In this document: piece by piece, positions 62,515 through 64,000 of the stretch
Layout of the letters: each line of letters begins with the position of its first letter
Position numbering within the stretch: the stretch's first letter is position 1
From: Methyloversatilis sp.
GTDB taxonomy: Bacteria > Pseudomonadota > Gammaproteobacteria > Burkholderiales > Rhodocyclaceae
Length of the DNA: 64,000 nucleotides
Assembly (NCBI RefSeq): GCF_030696805.1
Contig: NZ_JAUYRO010000036.1
Location: forward strand, 1-64,000
Direction: 5' to 3'
The notes under the pieces: model-generated
The model's input: only the letters and a program-made list of their open reading frames with translations
Databases searched by the model: none
Told to the model about the DNA's origin: nothing
Program-made: the position numbers and the translations under genes

Positions 62515-62621
62515 GTCGCCCGTCCCTCCGGCGCAATCGCGCGCAAACAAAATTGACGCTGCCCGCAGCCGCCCGCAAAATCCGGCGCTGACCTTCTTTC
62601 CAGCCTTGCGGAGACTTTTCC

Positions 62622-63833
62622 ATGACCCAGCCCTTCCCGTCGCGTCCCCTGCCTGCGCTTCTCATTCTGTCGGCCTGCCTGCTCGCGGCGTGCGGCGAAC
62701 AGACCGATACGGCGCCGTCGGCGGCACCCGTGGCCGGAGCACCGTCGATGGAAGCGCCGCTCGTCGTGCGGCTGGGTCATGTGGCGCCGCTGACCGGGCC
62801 GCAGGCGCATCTGGGCAAGGACAACGAGAACGGGGCCCGGCTGGCGATCGACGACCTGAATGCCGAAGGCTTCAAGATCGGTGACAAGCTGGCGCGTTTC
62901 GAACTGCTCGGCGAAGACGATCAGGCCGACCCGCGCCAGGGCACGACCGTGGCGCAGAAGCTCGCCGATTCGCGCGTCAATGCGGTCATCGGTCACCTGA
63001 ACAGCGGCACCACCATTCCCGCATCACGTATCTATCACGACGCCGGCATCGTGCAGGTGTCGCCGTCAGCGACCAACCCGCAGTACACCCGGCAGGGTTA
63101 CGCCGGCGCCTTCCGCGTGTTCGCCGATGACGTGCAGCAGGGCGGCGCACTCGGTACCTTCGCGATGAAGAACCTGAATGCGCGGCGCATCGCAATCATC
63201 GATGACCGCACCGCCTACGGCCAGGGCCTGGCCGACGAATTCGAGAAGGCCGCCAGGGCAGCCGGCGCAGAAATCGTCACCCGCGAGTACACGACCGACA
63301 AGGCGACCGACTTCGCTTCCATCCTGACCAAGGTGAAATCGACTTCGGCCGACCTGCTGTTCTACGGCGGCATGGACACCCAGGCGGGGCCGATGGCGCG
63401 CCAGCTGAAGACGCTCAATCTGGGCATCCCGATGCTGTTCGGCGACGGCGGCTGCACGGTCGAATTCCACAAGCTGGCCGGCGAGGGCGCTGAAGGTCAC
63501 TACTGCTCGCTGCCCGGTGTGCCGCTGGACAAGATGGCCGGCGGCACCGCCTTCCGCGAGCGCTACAAGGCGAAGTTCAACACCAACATCCAGCTCTACG
63601 CGCCGTATGCGTACGACGCGGTGCGCGTGGTGGCCGAGGCGATGAAGAAAGCCGGCTCGACCGACCGCATGAAATTCCTGCCCGAGCTCGAACAGATCAA
63701 CTACCCGGGCCTGACCGCGCAGATCACCTTCGACGAAAAGGGCGACATCAAGAACGGCGCAGTGACGTTGTACCAGGCAAAGTCCGGTGCGTGGTCTCCG
63801 CTGGAGACAGTGGGCGGCGACGCGACGCCGTAA
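62622..63833 (+). CDS. Branched-chain amino-acid type ABC transporter, substrate-binding lipoprotein
   Basis: A periplasmic binding protein of 403 residues of the LivJ/LivK family. The lipobox LLAAC near residues 19-23 marks it as a lipoprotein. The mature part starts with a Thr/Ala/Pro linker and then VVRLGHVAPLTGPQAHLGKD, the hallmark of the family. The ligand might be Leu/Ile/Val, an amide or another small molecule. It is directly followed by the permease gene, so it starts an ABC operon. Confidence 0.93.
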   Translation: MTQPFPSRPLPALLILSACLLAACGEQTDTAPSAAPVAGAPSMEAPLVVRLGHVAPLTGPQAHLGKDNENGARLAIDDLNAEGFKIGDKLARFELLGEDDQADPRQGTTVAQKLADSRVNAVIGHLNSGTTIPASRIYHDAGIVQVSPSATNPQYTRQGYAGAFRVFADDVQQGGALGTFAMKNLNARRIAIIDDRTAYGQGLADEFEKAARAAGAEIVTREYTTDKATDFASILTKVKSTSADLLFYGGMDTQAGPMARQLKTLNLGIPMLFGDGGCTVEFHKLAGEGAEGHYCSLPGVPLDKMAGGTAFRERYKAKFNTNIQLYAPYAYDAVRVVAEAMKKAGSTDRMKFLPELEQINYPGLTAQITFDEKGDIKNGAVTLYQAKSGAWSPLETVGGDATP

Positions 63834-63840
63834 GCGCCGC

Positions 63841-64000
63841 GTGGACATTTTCATCCAGCAGATCATCAATGGTCTGGTGCTCGGCAGCATCTACGCGCTG
63901 GTGGCACTGGGCTACACGATGGTCTATGGCATTCTCGGGCTGATCAACTTCGCGCACGGCGAGGTGGTGATGATCGGCGCACTGACCGCGCTGACCGCCA
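63841..64000 (+). CDS. LivH-type ABC permease, partial at window edge
   Basis: The first 53 or so residues of an inner-membrane permease. GLVLGSIYALVALGYTMVYG is the typical LivH opening (about 11-30), followed by LGLINFAHGEVVMIGA. The start is GTG at 63841, eight bases after the binding-protein stop. The gene is cut by the end of the window. Confidence 0.9.
   Translation, partial: MDIFIQQIINGLVLGSIYALVALGYTMVYGILGLINFAHGEVVMIGALTALTA

Overview
The window is GC-rich, densely coded proteobacterial chromosome. Red-type (form IC) RubisCO, the gene order dnaA-dnaN-gyrB opposite rpmH-rnpA-yidD-yidC-mnmE, a PEP-CTERM protein and many small GC-rich palindromic repeats all suggest a facultatively autotrophic betaproteobacterium, possibly of the Rhodocyclales. 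The taxonomy is inference; no rRNA or tRNA gene is present.

Region 1 (about 0.1-14.3 kb) is a Calvin-Benson-Bassham locus. A divergent LysR regulator (cbbR) faces cbbL-S-X-Y-E-Z-F-P-T, a divergent GAPDH-like gene, cbbA and a second GAPDH-like gene. Genes for RubisCO and its activase, phosphoglycolate phosphatase, ribulose-phosphate epimerase, FBPase, phosphoribulokinase, transketolase and aldolase are present. A normal cbbG (GAPDH) and cbbK (PGK) are not. Both GAPDH-like proteins are short, have the catalytic cysteine shifted by one position and have lost NAD-contact residues. The operon is interrupted by three REPIN-type palindromic repeats and by fossils of its own genes: a cbbS 5' end, a cbbF piece, a cbbP 5' end and a piece of the neighbouring helicase.

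Region 2 (14.4-19.0 kb) holds a NERD/UvrD-type helicase, an EamA transporter and a Tat-exported acetamidase/formamidase family protein. Region 3 (19.2-30.5 kb) is a defence island on the minus strand: hsdM-hsdS, an embedded HEPN/nucleotidyltransferase pair, hsdR, a RhuM-family gene and a GIY-YIG/DUF4357 gene. A plus-strand YjjJ-type HipA kinase and a PhnA/YjdM protein follow. Region 4 (30.7-36.9 kb) carries redox and lipid genes: an MDR oxidoreductase, oleate hydratase, an aldehyde dehydrogenase, an SDR and a zinc alcohol dehydrogenase. Region 5 (36.9-42.8 kb) is a second accessory island with a truncated rhuM, a PIN plus XRE/ImmA pair, a Fic AMP-transferase and a tightly overlapping three-gene cassette headed by a TIGR04255-like protein. 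That cassette is one of the best candidates here for an undescribed system.

Region 6 (43.1-58.5 kb) is the chromosome origin neighbourhood: gyrB, dnaN and dnaA on the minus strand, a probable oriC with DnaA boxes between dnaN and dnaA, then rpmH, rnpA, yidD, yidC, mnmE, a TSUP permease, mnmG, rsmG, parA and parB on the plus strand. Two parS sites lie between mnmE and mnmG, one in each flank of the TSUP gene. Region 7 (58.6-64 kb) has an EamA exporter, a small cytochrome c, a fatty-acid desaturase, a PEP-CTERM protein whose only well-placed start codon is ATA, and the start of a branched-chain amino-acid type ABC transporter operon cut by the window edge.
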